NCBI GenBank assembly: GCA_963700395.1
Contig: CAVOXI010000001.1
Span: forward strand, 372,001-436,000
Direction: 5' to 3'
Length of the DNA: 64,000 nucleotides
Source: Prado023 sp963700395
GTDB taxonomy: Bacteria > Actinomycetota > Actinomycetes > S36-B12 > CAIYMF01
The notes under the pieces are model-generated. The model did not search any database and was not told the origin of the DNA. It saw nothing but the letters and a program-made list of their open reading frames with translations. Both the position numbers and the translations under genes were made by a program. Of this stretch, positions 19,291 to 28,203 are shown in pieces (the first letter of the stretch is position 1; each line of letters starts with the position of its first letter).

Positions 19291-20167
19291 GTCTCCGGCG
19301 CCCGATCCGTCCCTTTCCGGTGTAGGCAGCGTCGAGCACCTCAAGGACCTCCCGGCCCCGCCGACCGCGTGCCACGGTGTCCGCGGGCACCGCCCTGGCC
19401 CAGTAGCGCCCGCGGACATGCCCGCTGCGCAGCCGGGTGCCGAACGTCTCGCTCAGGTTGCGGCCGGTGAGGACCTCGTGGATGGGCCCGGAGGCCACCG
19501 CCCGGCCCTGCCGCAGCAGCAGCACGTGCGTGAACCCTGCCGGGATCTCCTCGACGTGGTGGGTCACCAGGACCTGCGCCGGTGCCCAGCGGTCCGTCGC
19601 GATGCCTGCCAGGCGGGTCACGAGGTCCTCGCGGGCACCGAGGTCGAGGCCGGCGGCAGGCTCGTCGAGCAGCAGCAGCTCCGGGTCGGTCATCAGGGCC
19701 CGGGCGATCTGAACGCGCTTGCGCTCCCCCTCGGACAGCGTGCCGAATCGCCGCTCGGACAGGGTGTCGGCGCCCACCAGCTCCAGGACGCCGCGCGCTC
19801 GGGTGGTGTCAGGGTCCTCGTAGGCCTCGAGGCCCCGACCGGTGACGGCCCAGGCCGCCGTGACGACGACATCGCGGACCAGCTCGTCAGCGGGGATGCG
19901 ATCGGCCAGGATGGCGCTGGCCAGGCCGATCCGCGGTCGGAGGTCGAACACGTCGACCGAGCCCAGCGCCTCCCCGAGCACCTCCACCCGACCGGAGGTG
20001 GGATGGATCTGGGCCCCCGCGAGCTGCAGGATCGTGGTCTTGCCGGCCCCGTTCGGCCCGAGGACGACCCAGCGCTGGTCGTCGGTGACCTGCCAGTCGA
20101 GGCGGTCGACGATCGGGCGGCCCCCGCGCAGGACGGTCACCTCGCGGAAGCTGAGCACCTCGACCAC
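19288..20167 (-). CDS. ABC transporter ATP-binding protein (frameshifted at the 3' end as sequenced)
   Basis: Stand-alone ATPase subunit or soluble ABC protein. All motifs are visible: Walker A VLGPNGAGKTTILQL, signature FGTLSEGERKRVQIA, Walker B ELLLLDEPAAGLDLG, and the H-loop QVLVTHHVEE. As sequenced the frame runs on through NfeD in the wrong phase. Removing one C from the CCC at about 19311-19313 ends the protein at a TAG (19288-19290) with C-terminus AAYTGKDGSGAGD, 292 residues. The GTG at 20167 has TAGGGT 6 nt upstream. No permease gene is adjacent, so its partner or role is unknown. Confidence 0.85.
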
Positions 20168-20173
20168 GCGCCC

Positions 20174-20179
20174 ACCCTA
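20174..20179 (-). promoter_or_regulatory. Leaderless -10 hexamer TAGGGT (ABC ATPase)
   Basis: TAGGGT, six bases (GGGCGC), then GTG at 20167 on the minus strand. Divergent from the promoter at 20217. Confidence 0.5.
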
Positions 20180-20216
20180 CCCGCGCACAACGGGCGCGCC
20201 GGCCCGCGCCGTGCCC

Positions 20217-20222
20217 TACCCT
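20217..20222 (+). promoter_or_regulatory. Leaderless -10 hexamer TACCCT
   Basis: TACCCT, seven bases, then the GTG at 20230. No Shine-Dalgarno sequence. Confidence 0.5.
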
Positions 20223-20229
20223 CCTTCAG

Positions 20230-21003
20230 GTGGGTGCTGCGCAGATGACCGCCATTGCCGTGTGGCTGGGATCGTGGCTGCGCGGGTCCGCCGGGTCCGA
20301 CGACCTGCTCGAGGCGATGGCGAGCGCGGCTCCGGACGCTCCTGCGGTGGGCAGCGTGAGGGGTGCCGCCCCGACCCCGCTGCCCGACCTCCTGCGGGCC
20401 GTGCGGAGGTCAGGGGCGCAGGGCACGTGGCTGCTCCTCCCGCGACCCGGCCGCACCATCGGATGGCCGGCGGGCACGGTCGGGCCGCCCGTCCCGGCGG
20501 TCCTGCTGGGCCGTGGTGACGTCGGCGTCGGGCTGCTGCGCCATGAGCCCACGGGCTGGCGTTGGGACGCACTCGGCTCGGCCGACCTCAGCGCGCTGAT
20601 GGCCGGGATGCTCACGGCGCGCTCCGGTGCACGGGCGCTTGCCGAGTCCGCAACGGCAGCCGCCGAACGCCTCGAGCACCTCGGCCTGGACCGGGCAGCC
20701 ACGCGGTCGGCTCCCCGGGTCTGGGAGGTCGCCCTGGGCAGGCTCCCCCGGGACCTCGATCCCCAGGTGGAGGCACTGCTCGTGCGGCTGGGCGCCCTTC
20801 ACGACGCCCTGGACCTCGCGCGGGTGGAGGACGGTGCGGCCGTGACCGCCGGCGAGCTCCGCGCCAGGGCGGCGGCGGTCCAGGAGGTCGTGGGTCAGGT
20901 GGAGGACGTGATCGCCGGCGTGGTGGGCGGACTGAACGCCCCCCTGCTCGCGTCCCCCCAGCGGGAGGCGCGGCCCACCACGGCTGTGGAGCGCCGCACC
21001 TGA
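20230..21003 (+). CDS. Hypothetical actinobacterial protein, 257 residues
   Basis: Not assigned to a known enzyme family. It looks cytoplasmic: an N-terminal region with MTAIAVWLGSWLRGSAGSDDLLEAM, a central segment with GTWLLLPRPGRTIGWP, and a helical C-terminal half (about 130-235) rich in Ala, Leu and Glu. The GTG at 20230 fits the TACCCT hexamer; an ATG at 20245 is possible. It lies between the divergent ABC ATPase and serB and ends about 50 nt before serB. Function unknown. Confidence 0.7.
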   Translation: MGAAQMTAIAVWLGSWLRGSAGSDDLLEAMASAAPDAPAVGSVRGAAPTPLPDLLRAVRRSGAQGTWLLLPRPGRTIGWPAGTVGPPVPAVLLGRGDVGVGLLRHEPTGWRWDALGSADLSALMAGMLTARSGARALAESATAAAERLEHLGLDRAATRSAPRVWEVALGRLPRDLDPQVEALLVRLGALHDALDLARVEDGAAVTAGELRARAAAVQEVVGQVEDVIAGVVGGLNAPLLASPQREARPTTAVERRT

Positions 21004-21041
21004 CGCGACGTCGCGCCCCCGGGGGGCCGGCTTCCGCCGGG

Positions 21042-21047
21042 TAGCGT
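21042..21047 (+). promoter_or_regulatory. Leaderless -10 hexamer TAGCGT (serB)
   Basis: TAGCGT, seven bases, then the GTG at 21055. It fixes the serB start at 21055. Confidence 0.5.
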
Positions 21048-21054
21048 GCACCTC

Positions 21055-22257
21055 GTGAGTGACACGACCTTCCATGCGACCGTCGTCGGCGTCGACCGCC
21101 CCGGTGTGACGGCCCGCATGTTCGGGGCCCTGGCCGAGACCACGGTGCTCGATGTGGAGCAGGTCGTCGTCGCCGGCCAGCTCGTCCTCGGCGCCGTGCT
21201 CCTGGCTCCCCTCGGGTCCCAGGACCTCCTGGCTGGGGAGCTCCGCTCGGCGGTCCCCGGCTTCGAGGTGTCGGTGCGGCACGTGCACGCCGCGGACGTC
21301 GCCGGGATGCTGTCGAACTGCACCGTGACCATCGTCGGCCAGGCGATCACGGGCGCCGACGTCAGCGCGCTGGCCTCGACCATGGCCGCCGGCGGCGCGA
21401 ACATCATCCGGATCGACCGTGTGGCCGACTACCCGGTCACGGTCCTGGCCCTGGAGGTCCTGGCCCCCGATCTGGGCGTGCTGCGCAGGGAGCTGGTGGC
21501 GCGCTGCCACGACCTGGACGTGGATGTGTCGGTGCAGCCGCGGGGCCTGGCCCGCCGGGGGCTGCACCTGGTCGTCATGGACGTCGACTCGACGCTGATC
21601 CAGGACGAGGTCATCGAGGTGCTGGCCCGGTTCGCCGGCAAGGAGGAGCAGGTGCGCGCGATCACCGAGGCGGCCATGCGTGGGGAGCTGGACTTCGCGG
21701 AGTCGCTCCACGCCAGGGTCGCCGCGCTGGCCGGACTGCCCGAGGAGGTGATCACGCGGGCCCGTGCCGAGATCCGGCTTGACGCCGGGCGCCCGCACGC
21801 TCTGCCGGACGCTCAAGGGACTCGGCTACCGGATCGCGCTGGTCAGCGGCGGCTTCACCGAGGTCATCGGCCCGCTGGCCGACGGATCTGGGCGTCGATG
21901 CGGTGCGCGCCAACGGCCTGGAGATCGTCGACGGCCACCTCACGGGCCGGGTGCGGGGGCCGGTCATCGACCGTGCCGGCAAGGAGCAGGCCCTGCGCGA
22001 GTTCGCGGCACGCGTTCGGCATCGACACCACCCGCACGATCGCGATCGGTGACGGTGCCAACGACCTGGACATGCTCTCGGCGGCCGGCCACGGCATCGC
22101 GTTCAACGCCAAGCCGGTGGTGCAGGCTGCCGCCGACTCGGCGATCAACGTGCCCTACCTGGACACGGTGCTCTACCTCATGGGCATCTCCCGCGAGGAG
22201 GTCGAGGAGGCCGACGCCGCCGCCGGGATCGGCCCCGTCAGCCCCGCGGTGTCCTGA
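21055..22257 (+). CDS. serB: Phosphoserine phosphatase SerB2-type (three frameshifts as sequenced)
   Basis: Last step of L-serine synthesis: phosphoserine to serine. The N-terminal ~170 residues form two ACT-like domains (TFHATVVGVDRPGVTARMF; CTVTIVGQAITGADVSALA), then a HAD domain with the nucleophile in VVMDVDSTLIQDEVIEVLA, RIALVSGGFTEVI, and the Mg site AIGDGANDLDMLSAAGHGIA. Three extra bases break the frame: near 21780, 21885 and 22014. Because they sum to three, the outer frame stays open, but residues between are scrambled as written. With all three removed the middle reads LTPGARTLCRTLKGLGY, DLGVDAVRANGLEIVDG and REFAARFGIDTTR, 399 residues in all, close to mycobacterial SerB2. It overlaps sixA by 20 nt, convergent. 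Confidence 0.9.
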   Translation: MSDTTFHATVVGVDRPGVTARMFGALAETTVLDVEQVVVAGQLVLGAVLLAPLGSQDLLAGELRSAVPGFEVSVRHVHAADVAGMLSNCTVTIVGQAITGADVSALASTMAAGGANIIRIDRVADYPVTVLALEVLAPDLGVLRRELVARCHDLDVDVSVQPRGLARRGLHLVVMDVDSTLIQDEVIEVLARFAGKEEQVRAITEAAMRGELDFAESLHARVAALAGLPEEVITRARAEIRLDAGRPHALPDAQGTRLPDRAGQRRLHRGHRPAGRRIWASMRCAPTAWRSSTATSRAGCGGRSSTVPARSRPCASSRHAFGIDTTRTIAIGDGANDLDMLSAAGHGIAFNAKPVVQAAADSAINVPYLDTVLYLMGISREEVEEADAAAGIGPVSPAVS

Positions 22258-22753
22258 ACTCCTCGAGCGCTGCGCAGCCCGGGGCGAACTCCGACCACGG
22301 CCGCTCCGCGCTGAGCAGGGCCACGGCGCACGTCGGGAACTTGACGGCCACCTGGTCGCGCAGCTCCTCATGCCCCGGACCCGCCAGGCTCAGGACCAGC
22401 TCCGAGACGCCCGGCTCGTGGCCCAGGATCAGGACGGTGCTGGCGTCCTCGGGGAGGTCCTGGACGAGGTCGAGCATGTGCGCGCCCCAGGCCTGGTAGA
22501 CACGCGGGTCGGTGACCACCGGACCGGTGTGGCCGAGCTCCTGGTTGATCAGCGACCAGGTCTCCTGGGTGCGCCGGCTGGGGCTCACCACGGCCACGTC
22601 CACAGCGCCGACGAGCCCGCGGATGCGCTGCCCCATCTGCGGGGCGTCGCGCAGCCCCCGCGGGCCCAGGGGACGCTCACGGTCTGGCACGCCGGCGGGC
22701 CACGCCGACTTCGCATGGCGCACGACCAGCAGCCGCCTGCTCGCCACGTTCAT
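22238..22753 (-). CDS. SixA-like histidine phosphatase
   Basis: 171 residues, histidine phosphatase (RHG) family, SixA-like branch. RLLVVRHAKSAWP holds the phosphorylated His, SPSRRTQETW is the second conserved block, and LILGHEPGVSELVL holds the second catalytic His. E. coli SixA removes phosphate from His-phosphorylated signalling proteins; actinobacterial members are mostly untested. The ATG at 22753 has GAGG close upstream. It is divergent from the cphB-cphA pair (58 nt apart) and convergent with serB. Confidence 0.87.
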   Translation of the reverse strand: MNVASRRLLVVRHAKSAWPAGVPDRERPLGPRGLRDAPQMGQRIRGLVGAVDVAVVSPSRRTQETWSLINQELGHTGPVVTDPRVYQAWGAHMLDLVQDLPEDASTVLILGHEPGVSELVLSLAGPGHEELRDQVAVKFPTCAVALLSAERPWSEFAPGCAALEEFRTPRG

Positions 22754-22797
22754 GGGTCCTCGATATCCCGGCGGCCGCGTTCGGGCCCCGCACCCAC

Positions 22798-22803
22798 TAC
22801 CCT
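22798..22803 (+). promoter_or_regulatory. Leaderless -10 hexamer TACCCT (cphB-cphA)
   Basis: TACCCT, seven bases (GCCACAG), then the GTG at 22811. Confidence 0.5.
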
Positions 22804-22810
22804 GCCACAG

Positions 22811-23785
22811 GTGAGCAGCGCCCCAGCGGAGTTCCCCCAGCGTCGGTTGATGGCGATCGGGGGCGCTGAGGACAAGCTCGGCGCGACCCGGATCCTCCGG
22901 CGCTTCGTCGCCGAGGCCGGCGGATCCCAGGCCCGGATCGTGGTCTGCGCCACGGCATCGGCGCTCGGCCCCGAGATCGTCGAGCTCTACGAGGAGCTGT
23001 TCACCAGGCTCGGAGTGGCCGAGGTCGTCTCGGCCCGCCCGCGCGACCGGCGTGAGGCCGACAAGCAGGAGCACAGGGACGCGGTTGCCTGGGCGTCCGG
23101 GGTCTTCTTCACCGGCGGCAACCAGCTGAAGCTCTCCGCCGCGATCCGCGGGACGCGCTTCGGCGATGCGGTCGTGGATGCCTACGAGCGTGGAGTGATC
23201 GTGGGTGGCACGTCGGCCGGGGCATCCGTGGTCAGCGAGCACATGGTCGCCTACGGCTCCCCCGGGGCGCAGCCGAAGTTCCGCATGGTCGCCGCCGCCC
23301 AGGGCCTCGGGCTGCTGCCCGGCGTGATCGTCGACCAGCACTTCTCCCAGCGGGAGCGCTTCGGGAGGCTCATCAACCTGGTGGCCTCCTCCCCCGACCT
23401 CCTGGGGATCGGGCTCGACGAGGACACGGCGATCCTGGTCACCGACGAGACGGAGCTCGAGGTGATCGGCAAGGGCTCGGTCTTCTGCGTCGACATGCGC
23501 ACTGCCGTGACCGATGCGGCCATGGCGCGGGGCACCGCACCGCTGATGATCTCCGGCGCCGGGGTGCACTTCCTGCCCAACGGGGCCCGCTTCGACCTCG
23601 CCTCACGCACCCTCGTGTCCTACCGTGACCAGAGCGCGGTGGACCCGCGCGACCTGCCCCAACCCACCCACGACCTGGCCACCATCTCCCGCCGGGTGGC
23701 CGCCGAGGGCGTGGATGACTCGGTGGTCGCCCGCAACGCCCGTCGCCGACGCCGGACCAAGCAGCAGCACAAGGAGCCATCGTGA
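22811..23785 (+). CDS. cphB: Cyanophycinase
   Basis: Serine-type exopeptidase (S51 family) that breaks cyanophycin, the Asp-backbone polymer with Arg side chains, into beta-Asp-Arg dipeptides. 324 residues. The N-terminal LMAIGGAEDKLGATRIL, FFTGGNQLKL, nucleophile serine in VGGTSAGASVVSE, and PGVIVDQHFSQRERFGRL are all as in characterised cyanophycinases. No signal peptide, so it is intracellular. The start is fixed by the TACCCT hexamer. Its stop overlaps the cphA start (GTGA), so degradation and synthesis enzymes are one operon. Confidence 0.95.
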   Translation: MSSAPAEFPQRRLMAIGGAEDKLGATRILRRFVAEAGGSQARIVVCATASALGPEIVELYEELFTRLGVAEVVSARPRDRREADKQEHRDAVAWASGVFFTGGNQLKLSAAIRGTRFGDAVVDAYERGVIVGGTSAGASVVSEHMVAYGSPGAQPKFRMVAAAQGLGLLPGVIVDQHFSQRERFGRLINLVASSPDLLGIGLDEDTAILVTDETELEVIGKGSVFCVDMRTAVTDAAMARGTAPLMISGAGVHFLPNGARFDLASRTLVSYRDQSAVDPRDLPQPTHDLATISRRVAAEGVDDSVVARNARRRRRTKQQHKEPS

Positions 23786-26515
23786 CGACCGACCGCCCCG
23801 TGCCGACCGGTCCGGCCGCGCCGGACCTCACGATCGTCGAGACCCGGGTCTACCGGGGGCCGAACATCTGGTCCTACGGGCCGGCGATCCACCTGGTCGT
23901 GGACCTCGGCTCGCTCGAGGAGCACCCGAGCGACACGCTGCCCGGGTTCACCGAGCAGCTGCTGGCCTGGCTCCCCGGCGTCGGGGAGCACTCCTGCTCG
24001 CGGGGGCGAAAGGGCGGCTTCGCGGAGCGCCTGCGCGAGGGCACGTGGGTCGGGCCACGTCGCTGAGCACATCGCGCTGCAGCTGCAGAACGAGGTCGGT
24101 CACGACACACGACGGGGCAAGACGCGCAGCACCGGTGAGCCCGGGCGCTACCACGTGATCTTCGGCTACCAGGACGAGTCCGTCGCGCTGGCCGCCGGGA
24201 AGCTCGCCGTGCGGATGGTCAACGACCTGGTCAGCCACGACCCCGAGTTCGACTTCGATGCCGAGTTCGAGGAGTTCCTCCTGCTCGCCGAGCGCACGGC
24301 GTTCGGCCCGTCCACGCAGGCGCTGGTCGACGAGGCGGTCTCGCGGGACATCCCGTGGATGCGCCTGAACAGCGCCTCGCTGGTGCAGCTGGGCCAGGGT
24401 CGCTACGCACAGCGGATCCGCGCGACGATGACCTCGCACACCTCCGCGCTGGGTGTCGACATCGCCAGCGACAAGGACATCACCAACAAGCTCCTGAGCG
24501 CCGCCGGGCTCCCCGTGCCCAAGAGCGACTCGGTGCGCACGCTGCGCGGTGCCCTGCAGGCGGCCCGCCGCATCGGCTACCCGGTCGTGATCAAGCCCCT
24601 GGACGGCAACCACGGCCGCGGGGTCGTGCTCAACATCACCGACGACGCGGAGCTGGAGGCCGGCTACGACGTGGCCCGCGAGGAGTCGCGCAGCGGCTAC
24701 CTGCAGGTGGAGAGCTTCATCACCGGCAACGACTACCGGTTCCTCGTCGTCGGCGGGAGGATCGCAGCGGTGGCCGAGCGGGTCCCCGCGCACGTCGTGG
24801 GCGACGGGCACCGCACGGTCGCCGAGCTGGTCGAGGCCACGAACGCCGACCCGCGCCGGGGCGTCGGCCACGAGAAGGTGCTCACGAGGATCAGGGTCGA
24901 CGACGCCGCCATCGCGCTGGTGGGCGCCCAGGGCCTGGCCATGGATGCCGTGCCCGACCAGGGCGTGATGGTCAAGCTGGCCCTGACCGCGAACATGTCC
25001 ACCGGCGGCATCTCCATCGACCGCACGATCGACGCCCACCCCGACAACATCGAGATCGCCGAGGAGGCCGCCCGCGTCGTCGGCCTGGACGTCGCCGGCA
25101 TCGACTTCATCGCGCCGGACATCACCGCGCCGGTGCGCGAGGTCGGCGGGGCCATCTGCGAGGTGAACGCGGCTCCGGGCTTCCGGATGCACACGCACCC
25201 GACGATCGGCGAGCCGCAGTACATCGCCAAGCCGGTGATCGACCTGCTGTTCCCCCCGGGGACCCCGAGCCGGGTGCCGATCATCGCGGTGACCGGCACC
25301 AACGGCAAGACGACGACCTCACGGATGATCGGCCACGTGTTCAAGGGCATGGGACGCAAGGTCGGCATGACCTCCACGGACGGCGTCGTCATCGACGAGC
25401 GCCTGGTGATCCGCTCCGACGCGTCCGGCCCGAAGAGCGCGCGGATGGTGCTGCAGAACCCGCGCGTGGACCTCGCCGTCCTCGAGGTCGCCCGCGGGGG
25501 GATCCTGCGCGAGGGTCTGGGCTACGACCGCAACGACGTTGCCGTGGTGCTCAACGTGGCCTCCGACCACCTCGGGCTTCGGGGCATCAACACCCTCGAC
25601 GACCTCGCGGACGTCAAGAGCGTCGTCGTCGAGGCGGTGCCCAGGGGCGGTCACGCGGTGCTCAACGCCGATGACCCGCACGTCGCGGCGATGGCCCGAC
25701 GCTGCCACGGGGAGATCGTGTGGTTCACCATGTCCGAGCCGGGCTCCCCGACCCGGGCGATGGTCGACCGGCACTGCCGCGACGGCGGCCTGGCCCTCGT
25801 GCTCGAGAAGGGCGACCTCGGCGAGTCCATCGTCCTGCGCCAGGGGAAGCGCTCGATGCAGGTGGCGTTCACCCACCTCCTGCCGGCCACGTTCGGGGGC
25901 AAGGCCCGGTTCAACGTGGCCAACGCGATGGCGGCTGCGGGCGCCTGCTTCGCCGGCGGGGCGCACCTGCACGACATCCGTGCCGGCCTGCGCACGTTCT
26001 CGACCAGCTACCACCTGGCCCCGGGACGCCTGAACCACATCGACGTCAACGGCGTCAACGTGTTCGTGGACTACGCGCACAACCCGGCCGGGCTGGAGGC
26101 GTTGGGCGAGTTCATCGCGTCCTACACCGAGGGCCTGGACGCGGCACGTGCCGAGGTCCACAAGCGACGCCGGATCGGCGTCCTCGGCACGGCCGGGGAC
26201 CGCCGCGACTCCGACATCCTCGAGCTGGGCCGCACGGGCGCCCGGCACTTCGACCTGTGCGTGGTCAAGGAGGACCTCAAGCTGCGCGGTCGCCAGCCCG
26301 GCGAGGTCGCGGCGCTGCTGGAGCAGGGCGTGCGCGAGGCGATGGCCGAGGGCGCCCGTGCCAAGGAGGTGCGGGCGGTTCCGCTGGAGATCGACGCGGT
26401 CCGCTGGGCGGTGGAGCAGGCGAACGCCGGCGACGTCGTGGCCATCTGCGCCGACCAGACCGATGCCGTCTACTCCCAGCTGGAGGAGCTCGGCCACTCG
26501 GCCATGCACGAGTAG
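23782..26515 (+). CDS. cphA: Cyanophycin synthetase (frameshifted as sequenced)
   Basis: ATP-dependent synthesis of cyanophycin: the ATP-grasp domain adds Asp, the Mur-ligase domain adds Arg. N-terminal domain about 1-160 (VYRGPNIWSYGPAIHL), ATP-grasp about 215-480 (VVIKPLDGNHGRGVVLNI), Mur ligase about 495-910 (VTGTNGKTTTSRMIGHVF, NHIDVNGVNVFVDYAHNPAG, GTAGDRRDSDI). One extra G in GGG at 24052-24054 breaks the frame; removed, GTWVG continues into HVAEHIALQLQNEVGHDTRR and the protein is 910 residues. GTG start after AAGGAG, overlapping cphB. The next gene, convergent, is a CphA-like ligase. Confidence 0.95.
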
Positions 26516-26542
26516 CGCATCGGGTCGCCCTTCCGACGCGGG

Positions 26543-28144
26543 TCAGGTGATCGTGGCTCGGGCTGCCTCGACCTTGGCGCGGATCGTCGCGGGATCGTCC
26601 GCGACCGCGCCCATGTTGTCGAGCAGCGCCACGCAGGCCGCCCGGTCCTGGTGGATCATCATCGCGATCACGTCGCCGTCGTGGGATCGGGCCAGGATCG
26701 TGCGCAGGCCCGTGGGCTCGTCGGCGACCTCCTCGAACGGCTCCTTGCCCGCACTGCGGATGCCGGCACGTTGGAGGGCGTCGATCTCCTCCTGCGTGCG
26801 CCCGCGGAGGTAGTGCGGCTTGGCGGCCAGCTGCACGGTGTCGGCCGCCTCCCCCGCGAGCCGGCCCACGTCGAAGATGCCCTGGTCGGTCCGGTCCCCT
26901 GCGTTGCCGATGGAGGCGTGCAGCTGGGCGCCGGGGCGGCGCAGTCCGGTCCCGACCCGCAGCAGCGCCTCGGCCCCGGCCTCGTTGTGCGCGAAGTCGA
27001 GGATGACCGTCGCCGAGCCACCGTCCGGGGTCGGGGCGCTCCAGATGTTCATCCGCCCCGGGCTCGTCGCGGCGTCGGGCAGGAAGCTGCGCAGTCCGGC
27101 CGCCACAGCCTCGGGGGGCAGGCCGGCGGCGAGCCCCGCGCTGGTCGCCGCCAGGGCATTGGCGAGGTTCTCCCGGGAGAGCCCGGCGATCGTGGCGGGG
27201 ATGTCGATGACCGCGCCGAGGTCGATCGGGCCCCCAGGCCACCCCTCGACGATGATCCTGCCGCCCCGCACGGTGGTCAGCCGTGCTCCGAGCTCGCGTG
27301 CGAGGCTGGCACCGGGCCCGTCGGGGTCGAGGGCGAAGAACCACGGCTGCCCCGGGCCCGCGTCGTGGTACTGGCTCACCAGCGGATCCTCGGCGTTGAG
27401 CACCGCCCAGCCGCCGGGGCGCACGACCCGCACGACCGTGGACTTCGCCCACGCGAGCATCTCGACGGTGTCGATCCCCTGCAGCCCGAGGTGATCGGGG
27501 CTGACGTTGGTGAACACTGCCACGTCCACGGCGGAGACCCCCATGCCGCGCAGCATCAGCCCGCCGCGGGCGGTCTCCAGGACGGCGAACCCGACCCCGG
27601 GCTCGCCGAGCACCATCCGCGCGCCCCCGGGCCCGGACCAGTCCCCCGGCTCGATGCACCGGCCCTCGACGAACACCCCGTCCGTGCTGCTCCACGCGGC
27701 GCGCAGCCCGGCCTCCGCGGCCATGCGCCCGAGCAGTCGTGTCGTGGTCGTCTTGCCGTTGGTCCCGGTCACGGCGACGGTGGGGACCGCAGGGTCCAGC
27801 AGGCGGGGCGGGTCCCCGGGGTCCGCGGAGCGCACCGCACCGGCGACGGCGGCGATCCGGTCGTCGAGCGGGACGTCCGGGCCCATCCGCAGGACCTCGA
27901 CGAGGGCGTGGCCGATCGCCTCGCCGGTCCCCTCCCTGGACCAGGGCAGGGCCACCACCACGGTCCCGTCACGTCCGGTCCGGCTCACGGCCGGACCGAC
28001 GTACGCGTCGGCCGCCAGCGCGATCCGGTCCGCGACCGCACACAGGTCCAGCCCCGGCTCGGTGGGTCCGGCGAGCGTGACGCGGACGGCGGGCCCGGGG
28101 ATGTCGGCGTTCGGGCCGAGCAGGACGCGCAGCTCGATCAGCAT
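26543..28144 (-). CDS. CphA-like Mur ligase lacking the ATP-grasp domain
   Basis: 533 residues. Residues 1 to about 95 align with the N-terminal domain of CphA (IELRVLLGPNADIPGPAV; SREGTGEAIGHALVEVL parallels the REGTWVGHVAEHIALQL stretch of cphA). The protein then goes straight to a Mur-ligase domain: P-loop AVTGTNGKTTTTRLLGRM near residue 125, FTNVSPDHLGLQGIDTVEM, VILDFAHNEAGAEALL, and SIGNAGDRTDQGIFDVGRL. The ATP-grasp module between them in CphA is absent. The catalytic features look intact, so it probably ligates an amino acid to a carboxyl group, but its substrate is unknown. The ATG at 28144 has CAGAGT 6 nt upstream. Convergent with cphA (27 nt), divergent from tldD. Confidence 0.85.
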   Translation of the reverse strand: MLIELRVLLGPNADIPGPAVRVTLAGPTEPGLDLCAVADRIALAADAYVGPAVSRTGRDGTVVVALPWSREGTGEAIGHALVEVLRMGPDVPLDDRIAAVAGAVRSADPGDPPRLLDPAVPTVAVTGTNGKTTTTRLLGRMAAEAGLRAAWSSTDGVFVEGRCIEPGDWSGPGGARMVLGEPGVGFAVLETARGGLMLRGMGVSAVDVAVFTNVSPDHLGLQGIDTVEMLAWAKSTVVRVVRPGGWAVLNAEDPLVSQYHDAGPGQPWFFALDPDGPGASLARELGARLTTVRGGRIIVEGWPGGPIDLGAVIDIPATIAGLSRENLANALAATSAGLAAGLPPEAVAAGLRSFLPDAATSPGRMNIWSAPTPDGGSATVILDFAHNEAGAEALLRVGTGLRRPGAQLHASIGNAGDRTDQGIFDVGRLAGEAADTVQLAAKPHYLRGRTQEEIDALQRAGIRSAGKEPFEEVADEPTGLRTILARSHDGDVIAMMIHQDRAACVALLDNMGAVADDPATIRAKVEAARATIT

Positions 28145-28190
28145 GGCCGAACTCTGCCACGTCACTCCCGCGGGATCACCCTGACGGCGT

Positions 28191-28196
28191 TACTGT
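28191..28196 (+). promoter_or_regulatory. Leaderless -10 hexamer TACTGT (tldD-tldE)
   Basis: TACTGT, seven bases, then the GTG at 28204, which it marks as the tldD start in preference to the GTG at 28195. Confidence 0.5.
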
Positions 28197-28203
28197 GGCC
28201 GGC

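Noticed and set aside
18920..20167. ABC ATPase fused to an extra 120-residue tail
   Set aside because: The tail is NfeD read in the wrong frame; one base removed gives a normal end.
21055..22257. Programmed frameshifting in serB and other genes
   Set aside because: Three shifts in one conserved enzyme, and the same +1 type across unrelated genes without a slippery site or stimulator, fit sequencing error far better.
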